Shown in pieces: positions 1 to 8,268 of a DNA stretch of 15,050 nucleotides; position 1 is the first letter of the stretch, and each line of letters starts with the position of its first letter. Source of the stretch: Bacteroidota bacterium (lineage in GTDB: Bacteria; Bacteroidota; Bacteroidia; Cytophagales; Cyclobacteriaceae); the NCBI GenBank assembly GCA_024643595.1, contig JAHEMS010000030.1, positions 1-15,050 on the forward strand, written 5' to 3'. The notes under the pieces are model-generated. The model ran no database searches, was not told the DNA's origin, and saw only the letters and a program-made list of their open reading frames with translations. Position numbers and translations under genes: made by a program.

Positions 1-665
1 TCGCAACCCGCACAGGACAGGATGCTGACTGTAATCCATCGTCAGCAGGGGGAATCTTGGGCACAATCATCGGTTATAAAAATCTTCCGGCCTATTGGAA
101 GATGGGGCTGAAGGAGGCAGAGGATATTGATTTTAAGTACACCACCATTTCGTTGAATGATGTGTATGGCATTGGATTCAAGCATGCCTTGCAAAATATT
201 GAGAATCATGGTGGGAAGATTGAGGGTGACATGATAACACTACCCATCGAACAACCCGTTGCCGTTAAGTTTGAGAAAAGTTTCGAAGGACTTTATCCCA
301 TCAATAAGATTCCAGTCAATTGGTCGGAAGCGAAAGATGAAATTAGTTTTGATTTTGAAGGTACCGGTTTTGTTTTGAAAGGTAATGCCTCACCGTGGGC
401 GAATACCAGTGACTACGTTTTCAATACTGAACTTTATCTTGATGACGAAGTTATTGAAAGGCCGCAATTGCCTGTCAATTTCACCACAAGACGACATGAA
501 TTTGCCTGGAAGTATCAGATCCCAAAAGGTAAGCACACAGTGAAGTTGAAAATTTTAAATCCATCAAAAGAACATACGATGCATTCCTCTGAAGCGGTCA
601 TTTACTCGGACCAGTCCGTGGATGGAATAATGGTGAATGTAGAGAAAGCAAAACAAATTCAGTGA
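1..665 (+). CDS. ADP-ribosylglycohydrolase family protein, 3' part (5' end outside window)
   Basis: Only the last 220 residues are present: the reading frame is open from base 3 and ends at TGA 663-665. A TTG at 57 could be mistaken for a start, but the family's best motif lies upstream of it. This is TGQDADCN (bases 15-38), followed by a Gly-rich GGILGTIIGY and then LPAYW. It matches the C-terminal metal-binding GxDxD motif of the DraG/ADP-ribosylglycohydrolase fold, which normally helps bind two Mg ions and cleave N- or O-glycosidic ADP-ribose bonds. After about residue 85 the protein continues with some 130 residues rich in beta strands (around FDFEGTGFVLKG and PKGKHTVKLKI). This resembles an accessory beta-sandwich, so the natural substrate may be a glycoside or nucleoside rather than ADP-ribosylated protein (inference). 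The N-terminal half and any signal peptide cannot be seen. The next gene starts 101 bases downstream. Confidence 0.82.
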   Translation, partial: ATRTGQDADCNPSSAGGILGTIIGYKNLPAYWKMGLKEAEDIDFKYTTISLNDVYGIGFKHALQNIENHGGKIEGDMITLPIEQPVAVKFEKSFEGLYPINKIPVNWSEAKDEISFDFEGTGFVLKGNASPWANTSDYVFNTELYLDDEVIERPQLPVNFTTRRHEFAWKYQIPKGKHTVKLKILNPSKEHTMHSSEAVIYSDQSVDGIMVNVEKAKQIQ

Positions 666-766
666 TGCCAAATACCTTGCTATACATTGAATAAACGATA
701 CTGTAATAATCAGTTTCAGGCGAATGAAGTAATTATTATATTGGACTCACCTAAAACCATCCACCC

Positions 767-2440
767 ATGTTTAATAAAATTAACATTATAGTCATCTCCC
801 TATTTATAATAACCGGTTGTAGTCAATCAAAAAAGCAATCCCTGGTTCCTGATTTAAACAATGGCGGAATTTCTCTTCCTGAAAAATTTGGGGCTGTGGT
901 GGTGGTAGACACACTGGGTAGGGGAAGGCACATGGCTATAAACAGCAATGGTGATGTTTACCTTCATCTCAGGGCGCTGAATGGAGATGGCAAAGGCATC
1001 GTTGCTTTACGTGATACTACTGGTGATGGCAGGGCAGACATCATGAAAGGGTATTCAACGGTAAATGGAACAGGAATAGAAATCCATAATGGCTATCTCT
1101 ATTATTCAGATCGTACGCATGTGTATCGTTCTAAAATGACGGAAGGCGAATTACTTCCTGCTGAAGAACTGGATACCATTGTGGATCTCGTTGATGGGAA
1201 AGGTCACATGGAGAAACCATTCACTTTTGATAATAAAGGTGGACTCTACGTGAATGTAGGATCATTAAGTAATGACTGCGAAATTGAATTGCGTTCGCCC
1301 AATTCGCGTGGCGATGATCCATGCGTAGAACTTGAAACACGAGCAGGAATCTGGAAGTTTGACGATAATACATTGAATCAAAAACAAGACCTTGCCCACC
1401 GCTATGCAACGGGTATCCGTAACGCGGTAGCGTTGACCTGGAACAAGGACGTTGATCGATTGTATGCTATGCAACATGGTCGTGATGACTTGCACAATTA
1501 TTGGCCAGCCATTTATACCGAAGAGCAAAATCTTGAACTGCCTTCCGAGATATTTTTTGACCTGGAAGAAGGAGACGACATGGGATGGCCCTATTGTTAT
1601 TACGACCATCAACAGGGCAAAAAACTGATGAATCCAGAATATGGTGGCGATGGTATGAAAGCGGATCGGTGTGAGAATGCAAAAGATCCTTTACTGGGCT
1701 TTCCAGGTCACTGGGCACCAAACGATATTTTAATTTATCAGGGAGATATGTTCCCGGAAAAGTATAAGCACGGGGCTTTCATTGCTTTTCATGGAAGCTG
1801 GAATCGGTTAGGGAATAAACAGCAGGGTTATAAAGTCGTATTTGTTCCTTTGAAAGATGGCAAACCTTCGGGGCAATGGGAAGTTTTTGCAGATGGTTTT
1901 ATTGGCCAACCAGCAATTACCAATCCGGGTAATGCCTTCTTCCGTCCCTGCGGATTAGCTGAAGGTCCGGACGGCTCTCTTTACATTTCTGACTCACAAC
2001 ACGGTCGTGTCTGGCGCATTATATACTATCCCGATGAAATGCCTGTACCTATTGACAAAAGTTTGTACCAACCTATTGCTCTTGAAAATCCGGAACCCGT
2101 TCCAGGCGAATTAATGGCAGGAAAGAGGGTTTATGATAAATTTTGTGTTCAGTGCCATATGAATAACGGCAAAGGTGCACCCGGTATGAATCCACCACTA
2201 GCAGGAGTTAATATCGTAACCGGCGATAAAGAGCCTGTGATTAAAATAATTCTGAACGGACTCAGTGAGCCAATGGTCATCAATGGTGAGACTTTTAACA
2301 ATGCAATGCCATCACATGCTTTCCTTTCTGATCAGCAGATTGCAGAGGTACTTTCCTATATACGCGGAACATTTGGTAACCGGGCAGAAGCGGTTACACC
2401 TGATGAAGTGGCAGCAGTAAGAAAAGCAAATGTGAATTAA
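767..2440 (+). CDS. Lipoprotein sorbosone/glucose dehydrogenase-type beta-propeller with C-terminal cytochrome c domain
   Basis: This 557-residue protein begins with a lipoprotein signal (hydrophobic residues 5-16, lipobox ITGC, lipidated Cys18), so it should sit on the periplasmic face of a membrane. Residues about 35-425 form a beta-propeller of the PQQ-dependent soluble glucose/L-sorbosone dehydrogenase type. Recurring strands such as GGLYVNVGS, YATGIRNAVALTW and GLAEGPDGSLYISD show this. His147 in GKGHMEKP may correspond to the catalytic His of soluble glucose dehydrogenase (inference). Residues about 450-540 form a class I cytochrome c domain: heme site CVQCH (Cys460, Cys463, His464) and probable axial Met514 in NAMPSH. 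Family knowledge suggests oxidation of a sugar or aldose-like substrate, with electrons passed through heme to the respiratory chain. Substrate and cofactor are not readable from sequence. The next gene starts 40 bases downstream on the same strand, so the two may be cotranscribed. Confidence 0.9.
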   Translation: MFNKINIIVISLFIITGCSQSKKQSLVPDLNNGGISLPEKFGAVVVVDTLGRGRHMAINSNGDVYLHLRALNGDGKGIVALRDTTGDGRADIMKGYSTVNGTGIEIHNGYLYYSDRTHVYRSKMTEGELLPAEELDTIVDLVDGKGHMEKPFTFDNKGGLYVNVGSLSNDCEIELRSPNSRGDDPCVELETRAGIWKFDDNTLNQKQDLAHRYATGIRNAVALTWNKDVDRLYAMQHGRDDLHNYWPAIYTEEQNLELPSEIFFDLEEGDDMGWPYCYYDHQQGKKLMNPEYGGDGMKADRCENAKDPLLGFPGHWAPNDILIYQGDMFPEKYKHGAFIAFHGSWNRLGNKQQGYKVVFVPLKDGKPSGQWEVFADGFIGQPAITNPGNAFFRPCGLAEGPDGSLYISDSQHGRVWRIIYYPDEMPVPIDKSLYQPIALENPEPVPGELMAGKRVYDKFCVQCHMNNGKGAPGMNPPLAGVNIVTGDKEPVIKIILNGLSEPMVINGETFNNAMPSHAFLSDQQIAEVLSYIRGTFGNRAEAVTPDEVAAVRKANVN

Positions 2441-2480
2441 TCTGACAACAGCGAAATATTAAATTCGACAACCTCAATTA

Positions 2481-3515
2481 ATGACTATGAAATATGCCAT
2501 TGCTTTCTTTGTTTTGACTATTATCTCATGTTCACAACGAAATACCGAGAGCAATCAAGTACCAGCTTCTGTAAACTATTACGATCTCAGGGAGACTGGT
2601 GTAAAGAGTGGTGGAATAAAAATGATTCCTATCCATGATGGTAAATATAAAGTCTGGACAAAGCGAATCGGAAATAATCCTAACATCAAAGTGTTGCTGC
2701 TTCATGGGGGGCCGTCACTCACGCATGAATACTTTGAATCCTTCGACAGTTATTTCCCAAAAGAGGGCATTGAATATTATTTTTATGATCAACTCGGTTC
2801 CTATTACAGTGATCAGCCTACTGACACCAGTTTATGGAAGACTGAACGGTTTGTAGAAGAAGTTGAAGAAGTACGTAAGGCGCTTGGTCTGGATAATAGT
2901 AATTTCTATTTACTGGGAAGTTCGTGGGGAGGCATACTGGCTATGGAATATGCTCTTAAGTATCAGCAAAATCTGAAAGGATTAATCATCAGCAACATGA
3001 TGGCAAGTGCTCCGGACTACGGCCGTTATGCCAATGAGGTGCTCGCCAGGCAAATGGATCCAGGGGTGCTTGCCGAAGTAAGGGAATTAGAAGCTAAGCA
3101 AGATTTCGCTAATCCCCGATATATGGAGTTGCTGATTCCTAATTTTTATGAACAGCACTTGTTACGTTTACCGGCGTCGGAATGGCCCGATCCAATTAAC
3201 AGGACCTTTAAACATCTTAATGCCGATATATACACTTTAATGCAAGGGCCCAGTGAATTTGGTATTTCAGGAGTATTGGAGACGTGGGACATAAAATCCC
3301 GTCTACCAGAACTTATTGTGCCAACGCTTACCATTGGTGCCACCAATGATACGATGGACCCCAGGCACATGGAGTGGATGTCGACTCAGGTAAAAAGCGG
3401 AAGATTTTTATTGTGTCCTAATGGCAGTCACTTATCCATGTGGGATGACCAGGAATATTATTTCCCTGGTGTTATTCAGTTCATAAAAGACGTGGACAAC
3501 GGAAGTTTTAAGTAA
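2481..3515 (+). CDS. Lipoprotein alpha/beta hydrolase of the proline iminopeptidase (peptidase S33) type
   Basis: The 344-residue protein has a lipoprotein signal (hydrophobic residues 5-15, lipobox IISC, Cys17), so it is exported and membrane-anchored. Translation could start at 2481 or at the ATG two codons later (2487), which gives a more typical MKYAIAFF signal start. The alpha/beta hydrolase core is clear: oxyanion motif HGGP at 75-78, DQLG at 103-106 (DQRG in classical proline iminopeptidases), nucleophile elbow GSSWGG with Ser148, probable acid Asp290 in ATNDTMD, and His317 in NGSHLSMW. HGGP followed by DQxG is the hallmark of the S33 proline iminopeptidase group, which removes N-terminal proline from peptides. 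Related members cleave other amides or esters, so the exact substrate is uncertain. An extracytoplasmic lipoprotein form suggests peptide scavenging (inference). A terminator-like hairpin lies just downstream. Confidence 0.9.
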   Translation: MTMKYAIAFFVLTIISCSQRNTESNQVPASVNYYDLRETGVKSGGIKMIPIHDGKYKVWTKRIGNNPNIKVLLLHGGPSLTHEYFESFDSYFPKEGIEYYFYDQLGSYYSDQPTDTSLWKTERFVEEVEEVRKALGLDNSNFYLLGSSWGGILAMEYALKYQQNLKGLIISNMMASAPDYGRYANEVLARQMDPGVLAEVRELEAKQDFANPRYMELLIPNFYEQHLLRLPASEWPDPINRTFKHLNADIYTLMQGPSEFGISGVLETWDIKSRLPELIVPTLTIGATNDTMDPRHMEWMSTQVKSGRFLLCPNGSHLSMWDDQEYYFPGVIQFIKDVDNGSFK

Positions 3516-3540
3516 CCAGCAGACCTATTTGCAATTGTCG

Positions 3541-3576
3541 CAAGCTATTCAATCAAAGCTTGTTAATTATTCTTTT
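3541..3576 (+). terminator. Putative rho-independent terminator after the alpha/beta hydrolase gene
   Basis: CAAGCT (3541-3546) pairs perfectly with AGCTTG (3557-3562) across a 10-base loop, and the downstream arm is followed by the T-rich tract TTAATTATTCTTTT. The hairpin starts 25 bases after the stop codon on the coding strand. The stem is only six pairs and AT-containing, so the call is tentative. Confidence 0.4.
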
Positions 3577-3665
3577 AAAATTAAAGTATCGTAGTTATGA
3601 ATTAGATATTTACGTCGAATAATCCTATTAATTTACATTCTATCAGTGAAATAAAGTATTGTAAA

Positions 3666-4877
3666 ATGGAAAAAGAATCAGGAAATAATTTCAAACCTGA
3701 AAAGTTGCTGGAGCCATTCAAACCGGAGAATATTATTCAGGCTCTTAAAAAGCCAGATGAGATTCTTCTTAAAAGTCTTCGATCGCTTACCCAAATAGCC
3801 GGGGGCATAACAGGAATTAATTTTAATTTCTATTCCAAAGTTAAAAGTGATGCGAAAGCCAGGAGTGAATTAACCTTCATTGGCGAGAAAAAAATGGAGG
3901 AGGTCAAGCTTCAGTTATTCACGTATAATGAAGCGTCGTGTGTTGAAAAGGAAGGCATTGATGATTGCATTTCCATTGATCCAACTAATCCGGAAAGTAA
4001 TCATTGGTTAAATGTGTATGGCATTCATGACGTGGATCTTATTGAGCATATAGGTAAGGTATTGAACCTGGAGCGGTTGACGGTACGACAGGTGGTAGAC
4101 ACTACCCAACGGCCAAAAGTGGATGATTATGATGATTATATTTTTTTTAGCGTTAAATCCATTCTAAAGGATAAAGATCATCAACTTAAAATCGAACAAC
4201 TTTCCTTCGTTCTCGGAAAAAATTATGTGACTTCCTTTCAAGAAGAAGTCGGTGATCATTTTGATCATATCAGAAATAAATTACGCGAAAATTTGGGGTT
4301 GATCAGAAAACGCGATTGTGATTTCCTTTTGTCTCAGCTGCTTGATGCCATTTTAGATAATTACTTTGAAACACTGGATTCGATCAATCAGGAAGTTGCA
4401 CTAATTGAGAAGGAAACACTCACTAATCCCAGACAATCTACGCTGCTTCTCATTGAGAAGAATAAAAAGGAAGTGGATAAAATTAAGAAGTCGCTCGCCC
4501 CCTTTAAAGAGGCGCTTACCAATATTTTAAAAGACAGAACCCATTATATCGGGAAGAGGAATCGTAAGTATTTTCGCGATTTAAAAAACAGTTGTTCTAA
4601 TGCGATTGAAGAAGCACACGCTACTTACACGGCTCTGGAAAGTCTGACCAATATATACTTCTCATCCTTGAGTCAAAAGATGAATGAGACGATGAAAGTG
4701 CTTACCACAGTGGCCACCATCTTTATTCCACTCACATTCATAGCTGGAATTTATGGAATGAATTTCGATCATATGCCTGAGTTGAAGTGGAGGTATGGTT
4801 ATTTTATGATTTGGGGAATCATGATCTTAATACTGGCTGGTATGATTATTTATTTTAGAAGGAAAAAATGGCTATAG
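3666..4877 (+). CDS. corA: CorA-type magnesium/cobalt transport protein with N-terminal extension
   Basis: This 403-residue membrane protein carries the CorA signature GMN at residues 364-366. The motif ends the first of two C-terminal transmembrane helices (about 345-363, IFIPLTFIAGIYG). A second helix (about 380-397) and a basic tail RRKKWL follow. The cytoplasmic funnel domain shows typical CorA sequence, for example LNVYGIHDVDLIEHIG near 115-130 and RPKVDDYDDYIFF near 149-161, followed by long charged helices. CorA forms a homopentameric Mg2+ channel that also passes Co2+ and Ni2+. The protein is longer than the common 310-350 residue forms because of roughly 75 extra N-terminal residues. 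These contain three imperfect KPE/KPD repeats. The start at 3666 is the first ATG of the frame. The gene is monocistronic: 150 bases separate it from the gene before, and the gene after is convergent. Confidence 0.93.
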   Translation: MEKESGNNFKPEKLLEPFKPENIIQALKKPDEILLKSLRSLTQIAGGITGINFNFYSKVKSDAKARSELTFIGEKKMEEVKLQLFTYNEASCVEKEGIDDCISIDPTNPESNHWLNVYGIHDVDLIEHIGKVLNLERLTVRQVVDTTQRPKVDDYDDYIFFSVKSILKDKDHQLKIEQLSFVLGKNYVTSFQEEVGDHFDHIRNKLRENLGLIRKRDCDFLLSQLLDAILDNYFETLDSINQEVALIEKETLTNPRQSTLLLIEKNKKEVDKIKKSLAPFKEALTNILKDRTHYIGKRNRKYFRDLKNSCSNAIEEAHATYTALESLTNIYFSSLSQKMNETMKVLTTVATIFIPLTFIAGIYGMNFDHMPELKWRYGYFMIWGIMILILAGMIIYFRRKKWL

Positions 4878-4900
4878 TTCATACAAATCAAATGAACGAG

Positions 4901-4924
4901 CCTTATCAATAAGGTTCTTTGTTT
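4901..4924 (+). terminator. Putative terminator between convergent corA and the small lipoprotein gene
   Basis: CCTTA (4901-4905) pairs with TAAGG (4910-4914) around the loop TCAA, followed on the + strand by TTCTTTGTTT. It lies 23 bases beyond the corA stop and overlaps the last codons of the opposing gene. The stem is five pairs, so this is weak. Confidence 0.35.
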
Positions 4925-5310
4925 AGGGTGTCTTTTAATTTTTCTTCAATTTCTTTCATTTCAGTACAATTGGGTCTTAGGATACATTGTTTTTTGTTAC
5001 CAGCTTCGATTTTGGTAATCAGACCACTTGTTTTCATACGATCCGGTATGTGTATGGATGTGTTGTCAAGGGCATTGTCAAATATGCTTTTTAGCTCAAT
5101 AAATTGATCGGGCGTAACTAGTACGGTTTTTGATTCACCACCAATATACAAGCCAGTTGAGCTTTCTGCAGGAGTTATCGGGATGTAGCTTAATGCTGTT
5201 TGAGAGAGGAGGTAGCGATTGGCGCTTCCATCCGCATATTCATAGGTTTGTTTTTGAATCATGCAGGACCAAATTAGTATGGTTAATAGAAAGAAGTGAA
5301 GTCTACACAC
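4906..5310 (-). CDS. Small lipoprotein of unknown function
   Basis: I do not recognise this 134-residue protein. Its N-terminus is a short lipoprotein signal (hydrophobic FFLLTILIW, then SC with Cys16), implying export and lipid anchoring. The only start that gives this signal is a GTG at 5308-5310; an in-frame stop lies four codons upstream. An ATG exists right after the lipobox Cys, but using it would remove the signal. The mature part is soluble and mixed alpha/beta, with a segment LVTPDQFIELKSIFDNALDN, two later cysteines (CILRPNC) that could form a disulfide, and a Lys/Glu-rich C-terminal helix. Open frames on the + strand here give unconvincing proteins, while this one has normal composition for a Bacteroidota lipoprotein. 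The gene is convergent with corA and divergent from the downstream oxidoreductase gene, with 134 bases between. It may be lineage-restricted. Confidence 0.7.
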   Translation of the reverse strand: MCRLHFFLLTILIWSCMIQKQTYEYADGSANRYLLSQTALSYIPITPAESSTGLYIGGESKTVLVTPDQFIELKSIFDNALDNTSIHIPDRMKTSGLITKIEAGNKKQCILRPNCTEMKEIEEKLKDTLNKEPY

Positions 5311-5444
5311 TTTATCAAGTTAAGAAAGTATGTTCGAATCTTCAAAGTGGTAAGGTCTCAATGAAATATCTATTAATTATTATGATATTTAATATACAGG
5401 AAGGGTCATCATTTATTTTGGAATGAATAAAGTAGCGTTCACGG

Positions 5445-6539
5445 ATGGATAACTCATTAAAGGATATTGTTTTTAGCGCAAAGCACCTTAGGGAATTTAC
5501 AACCAGGGTTTTTGAATATTTTGATGTGCCTCCAGGAGATGCTTCTCTCGCCGCGGATGTGTTAGCCTACAGCGATGAACATGGTATTGATTCTCATGGT
5601 GTGGCCCGCCTTAAAACGTATTACGATCTTTTGAAAAACGGTCGTATCAATTCACGTCCGCAGCTAAAGATTATTCGTGAAAAAGGAAGCGTAGCTACTG
5701 TTGATGGAGACAATGGTCTTGGACTTGTGATTGGTCCAAAGTGTATGCAGCTGGCCATGGAAAAAGCAAAATTACACGGTTCTGGATGGATTAGTGTTTG
5801 TAATACCAACCATTATGGTGCGGCAGGCTATTATCCCGTGATGGCTTTGAAGGATGAATTGATTGGGTTGTCAATGACCAATACGACTAAGGGGGTAGTG
5901 CCCTTTTCAGGAGCAGAAAAAATGTTGGGGACCAATCCTATTGCCATTGCATTTCCGGGTTTTGAGGAACCACCGATAGTAATTGATTTTGCAACGAGTA
6001 CTGTACCCTATGGAAAGGTTGAAATCGCTAAGCGTAAAGGCGCGACCGTACCCATAGGTTGGTGTCTTGATAAGAATGGAAACAGTACTAACAATCCGGC
6101 AGATATGATTGATGGTGGCGCTTTATTGCCGTTAGGTTCGAACGAAGATGGAAGTGGTCATAAGGGGTATTGTCTAGCCAGCATGGTTGATATACTAACA
6201 GGAGTACTTAGTGGTGCTAACTGGGGTCCTTTTGTTCCTCCTTTTGCCATTCATGTTCCAGCGATGGAAAGAGAAGTAGGCAAAGGAATCGGGCATTTTT
6301 TTGGAGCCCTGGATATTGAAGGCTTCAGGGATATGATGGAATTCAAGTTATCAATCGATGAATGGATTCGCACGATGCGTAGCACAAAACCTCAACCAGG
6401 CAATAGTGGCGAAGTATTGATTCCGGGAGATCCCGAAAGAAGGGCTTATCAGATAAGAATGAAGCAAGGCATTCCTCTCAATGTGGAAGTGGTAGCTATG
6501 CTTAATGTGATCTCCAACGATACCGGAATTAATTTATAG
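5445..6539 (+). CDS. Malate/L-lactate dehydrogenase-type (Ldh2 family) NAD(P)-dependent oxidoreductase
   Basis: This 364-residue cytoplasmic enzyme belongs to the Ldh2 family (malate, ureidoglycolate, L-sulfolactate and 2,3-diketo-L-gulonate reductases), which is unrelated to classical Rossmann-type LDH/MDH. Diagnostic motifs run in order: DEHGIDSHGVAR (45-54, with conserved His51), NTNHYGAAGYY (120-130), GTNPIAIAFP (162-171), DFATSTVPYGK (181-191) and GHKGYCLA (238-245). The family reversibly reduces 2-oxo acids with NADH or NADPH. The motifs do not fix the substrate, so malate or lactate should not be assumed. GHKGY is usually followed by G; here it is Cys243, a minor difference. Length is normal for the family. 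The ATG at 5445 has no visible Shine-Dalgarno sequence, and the gene stands alone between a divergent lipoprotein gene and a convergent ABC-F gene. Confidence 0.93.
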   Translation: MDNSLKDIVFSAKHLREFTTRVFEYFDVPPGDASLAADVLAYSDEHGIDSHGVARLKTYYDLLKNGRINSRPQLKIIREKGSVATVDGDNGLGLVIGPKCMQLAMEKAKLHGSGWISVCNTNHYGAAGYYPVMALKDELIGLSMTNTTKGVVPFSGAEKMLGTNPIAIAFPGFEEPPIVIDFATSTVPYGKVEIAKRKGATVPIGWCLDKNGNSTNNPADMIDGGALLPLGSNEDGSGHKGYCLASMVDILTGVLSGANWGPFVPPFAIHVPAMEREVGKGIGHFFGALDIEGFRDMMEFKLSIDEWIRTMRSTKPQPGNSGEVLIPGDPERRAYQIRMKQGIPLNVEVVAMLNVISNDTGINL

Positions 6540-6597
6540 TTCGTTGATCTACTAATCAGTAGGAAAGAATAATATAGAGAGGTTAAACACCAATGTA

Positions 6598-8241
6598 TTA
6601 TTTCACAGCAGATCGCTCAATCTCCTTAAGATTTTCAATCTTTTTGTTGCGAAGGAAGCCATTGATATCTTCGAAGTGTTCTCTAACACGTTTGTTTCCG
6701 AATTCAAAGACTTTTTTAGCGAGGCCGTCCAGAAAATCACGATCGTGGGAGACCAGGATCAACGTACCGTCAAAAGCGAGCAATGCGTCTTTCAGAATTT
6801 CCTTGGTTTTGATATCAAGGTGATTGGTAGGTTCATCAAGGATGAGCAGATTCACTGGTTGCAACAATAACTTCAGCATGGCGAGTCGTGTCTTCTCTCC
6901 ACCGGAAAGTACTTTTACTTTCTTGTCTATATTATCACCACTGAACATAAAAGCACCCAACATGTCTTTTATTTTGGTACGTATATCTCCGAAAGCAACC
7001 TGATCGATAGTATCAAAGACCGTTAATGTCTCATCCAACTTTGAAGCTTCATTTTGAGCAAAATATCCGATCATCGAATTATGCCCTAATTGCATTTTGC
7101 CTTCAAAGTCAATCTCGCCCATGATGGCTTTAATCATGGTAGACTTACCTTCACCGTTTTTTCCGACAAAGGCTATTTTCTCGCCTCGGGCAATGGTCAA
7201 TGACGCATCTTTAAAGACCACGTGATCACCATAGGATTTGCTTAGCCCATCAGTAATCACTGGATAATTTCCTGACCGTGGAGCAGGAGGGAACTTTAGA
7301 TTCAATGATGAGGTATCCAATTCATCAACCTGAACGATCTCAATTTTTTCCAACATCTTCACTCGCGACTGCACTTGAAGGGTTTTTGAATACGTGCCTT
7401 TGAAACGGTCGATAAACCCCTGGATATCGGCAATCTCTTTCTGCTGATCGTCAAAGTGCTTTTGTTGCTGTTCACGCCTTTCCTTACGCAATTGAAGATA
7501 GTGCGAGTAGTTGGTTTTGTAATCGTAAATTCGACCCATCGTTACTTCAATGGTTCGGTTGGTCAGATTATCGACAAACATTTTATCGTGACTGATTACG
7601 ATTACCGCTTTAGCGCTCGTCTTTAAAAATTCTTCTAACCATTGCACGGATTCGATATCCAAATGATTGGTTGGCTCATCCAGTAAGATAAGATCCGGTT
7701 TCTGTAACAAAATCTTGGCGAGTTCAATACGCATGCGCCATCCTCCGCTAAACTCTTTGGTGGACCTTGTAAAATCACTCCGTAGAAATCCTAAGCCCAT
7801 CAGGGTCTTTTCTATTTCCGCATCATAGTTGATTTCTTCGATCGAATAATATTTTTCGCTGAGTTCAGATACCTGTTCTATAATTTTTGAGTATTCATCC
7901 GATTCATAATCCGTGCGTGTTTCCAGCTGATGGTTAAGTTCGTCCATCAGCTTTTTCATATTCAGAATTTTAGAAAACGCTTTCGCCGTTTCTTCAAAAA
8001 CAGAGCAGTCATCTTCCGTCAGTAAATGCTGCGGCAGATAGGCGATAATGGCATCTTTTGGCGCAGACACTTTACCCCGGGTAGGCTTGTTAACACCTGC
8101 TATAATTTTTAATAAAGTCGATTTTCCTGCCCCGTTTTTACCCATAAGGGCAATGCGGTCATTTTCATTGATATTAAAGGTGATGTTACTAAAAAGTGCT
8201 GACCCATTAAATTCTACTGTAATTGCGTCTACTGAAATCAT
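6598..8241 (-). CDS. ABC-F family ATP-binding protein (translation-factor type)
   Basis: The 547-residue protein has two ABC ATPase domains in one chain and no membrane segment, the layout of ABC-F proteins. These act on ribosomes (translation elongation, rescue of stalled ribosomes, or antibiotic protection) rather than in transport. Domain 1 shows Walker A GKNGAGKST (34-42), signature FSGGW (164-168) and Walker B DEPTNHLD (188-195). Domain 2 shows GKNGEGKST (360-368), LSGGE (445-449) and DEPTNHLD (469-476). Between them lies a charged helical linker (about 250-305, with RKERREQQQKHF), the P-site tRNA interaction motif of the family. There is no long C-terminal coiled coil, so it resembles YbiT-like short members more than Uup or YheS. 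A housekeeping role is more likely than resistance, but the sequence cannot decide this. A TATCTTTG element lies 20 bases upstream of the ATG. Confidence 0.92.
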   Translation of the reverse strand: MISVDAITVEFNGSALFSNITFNINENDRIALMGKNGAGKSTLLKIIAGVNKPTRGKVSAPKDAIIAYLPQHLLTEDDCSVFEETAKAFSKILNMKKLMDELNHQLETRTDYESDEYSKIIEQVSELSEKYYSIEEINYDAEIEKTLMGLGFLRSDFTRSTKEFSGGWRMRIELAKILLQKPDLILLDEPTNHLDIESVQWLEEFLKTSAKAVIVISHDKMFVDNLTNRTIEVTMGRIYDYKTNYSHYLQLRKERREQQQKHFDDQQKEIADIQGFIDRFKGTYSKTLQVQSRVKMLEKIEIVQVDELDTSSLNLKFPPAPRSGNYPVITDGLSKSYGDHVVFKDASLTIARGEKIAFVGKNGEGKSTMIKAIMGEIDFEGKMQLGHNSMIGYFAQNEASKLDETLTVFDTIDQVAFGDIRTKIKDMLGAFMFSGDNIDKKVKVLSGGEKTRLAMLKLLLQPVNLLILDEPTNHLDIKTKEILKDALLAFDGTLILVSHDRDFLDGLAKKVFEFGNKRVREHFEDINGFLRNKKIENLKEIERSAVK

Positions 8242-8260
8242 TGTTTTTAAAATAAGGGCG

Positions 8261-8268
8261 CAAAGATA
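8261..8268 (-). promoter_or_regulatory. Putative Bacteroidota -7 promoter element for the ABC-F gene
   Basis: Read on the - strand this is TATCTTTG, a perfect match to the Bacteroidota -7 consensus TAnnTTTG. It lies 19 bases before the ABC-F start codon, in the 103-base region between divergent genes. I see no TTG-type -33 element at the usual spacing, so the assignment rests on one box and its position. Confidence 0.42.

Noticed and set aside
57..665. TTG at 57 as the start of the first gene
   Set aside because: The same frame is open to the window edge, and the conserved metal-binding motif lies upstream of this TTG, so the gene is cut by the window rather than starting here.
1221..1721. 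Several - strand frames inside the propeller-cytochrome gene
   Set aside because: All are antisense to a gene with continuous propeller and heme-domain homology.
5130..5426. 98-residue + strand open frame opposite the small lipoprotein
   Set aside because: It has unusual composition, no domain, and overlaps a better-supported lipoprotein frame with a signal peptide.
6549..6562. Hairpin CTACT-AATC-AGTAG between the convergent Ldh2-type and ABC-F genes
   Set aside because: The stem is five weak pairs with no T tract on either strand, so it is not convincing as a terminator.
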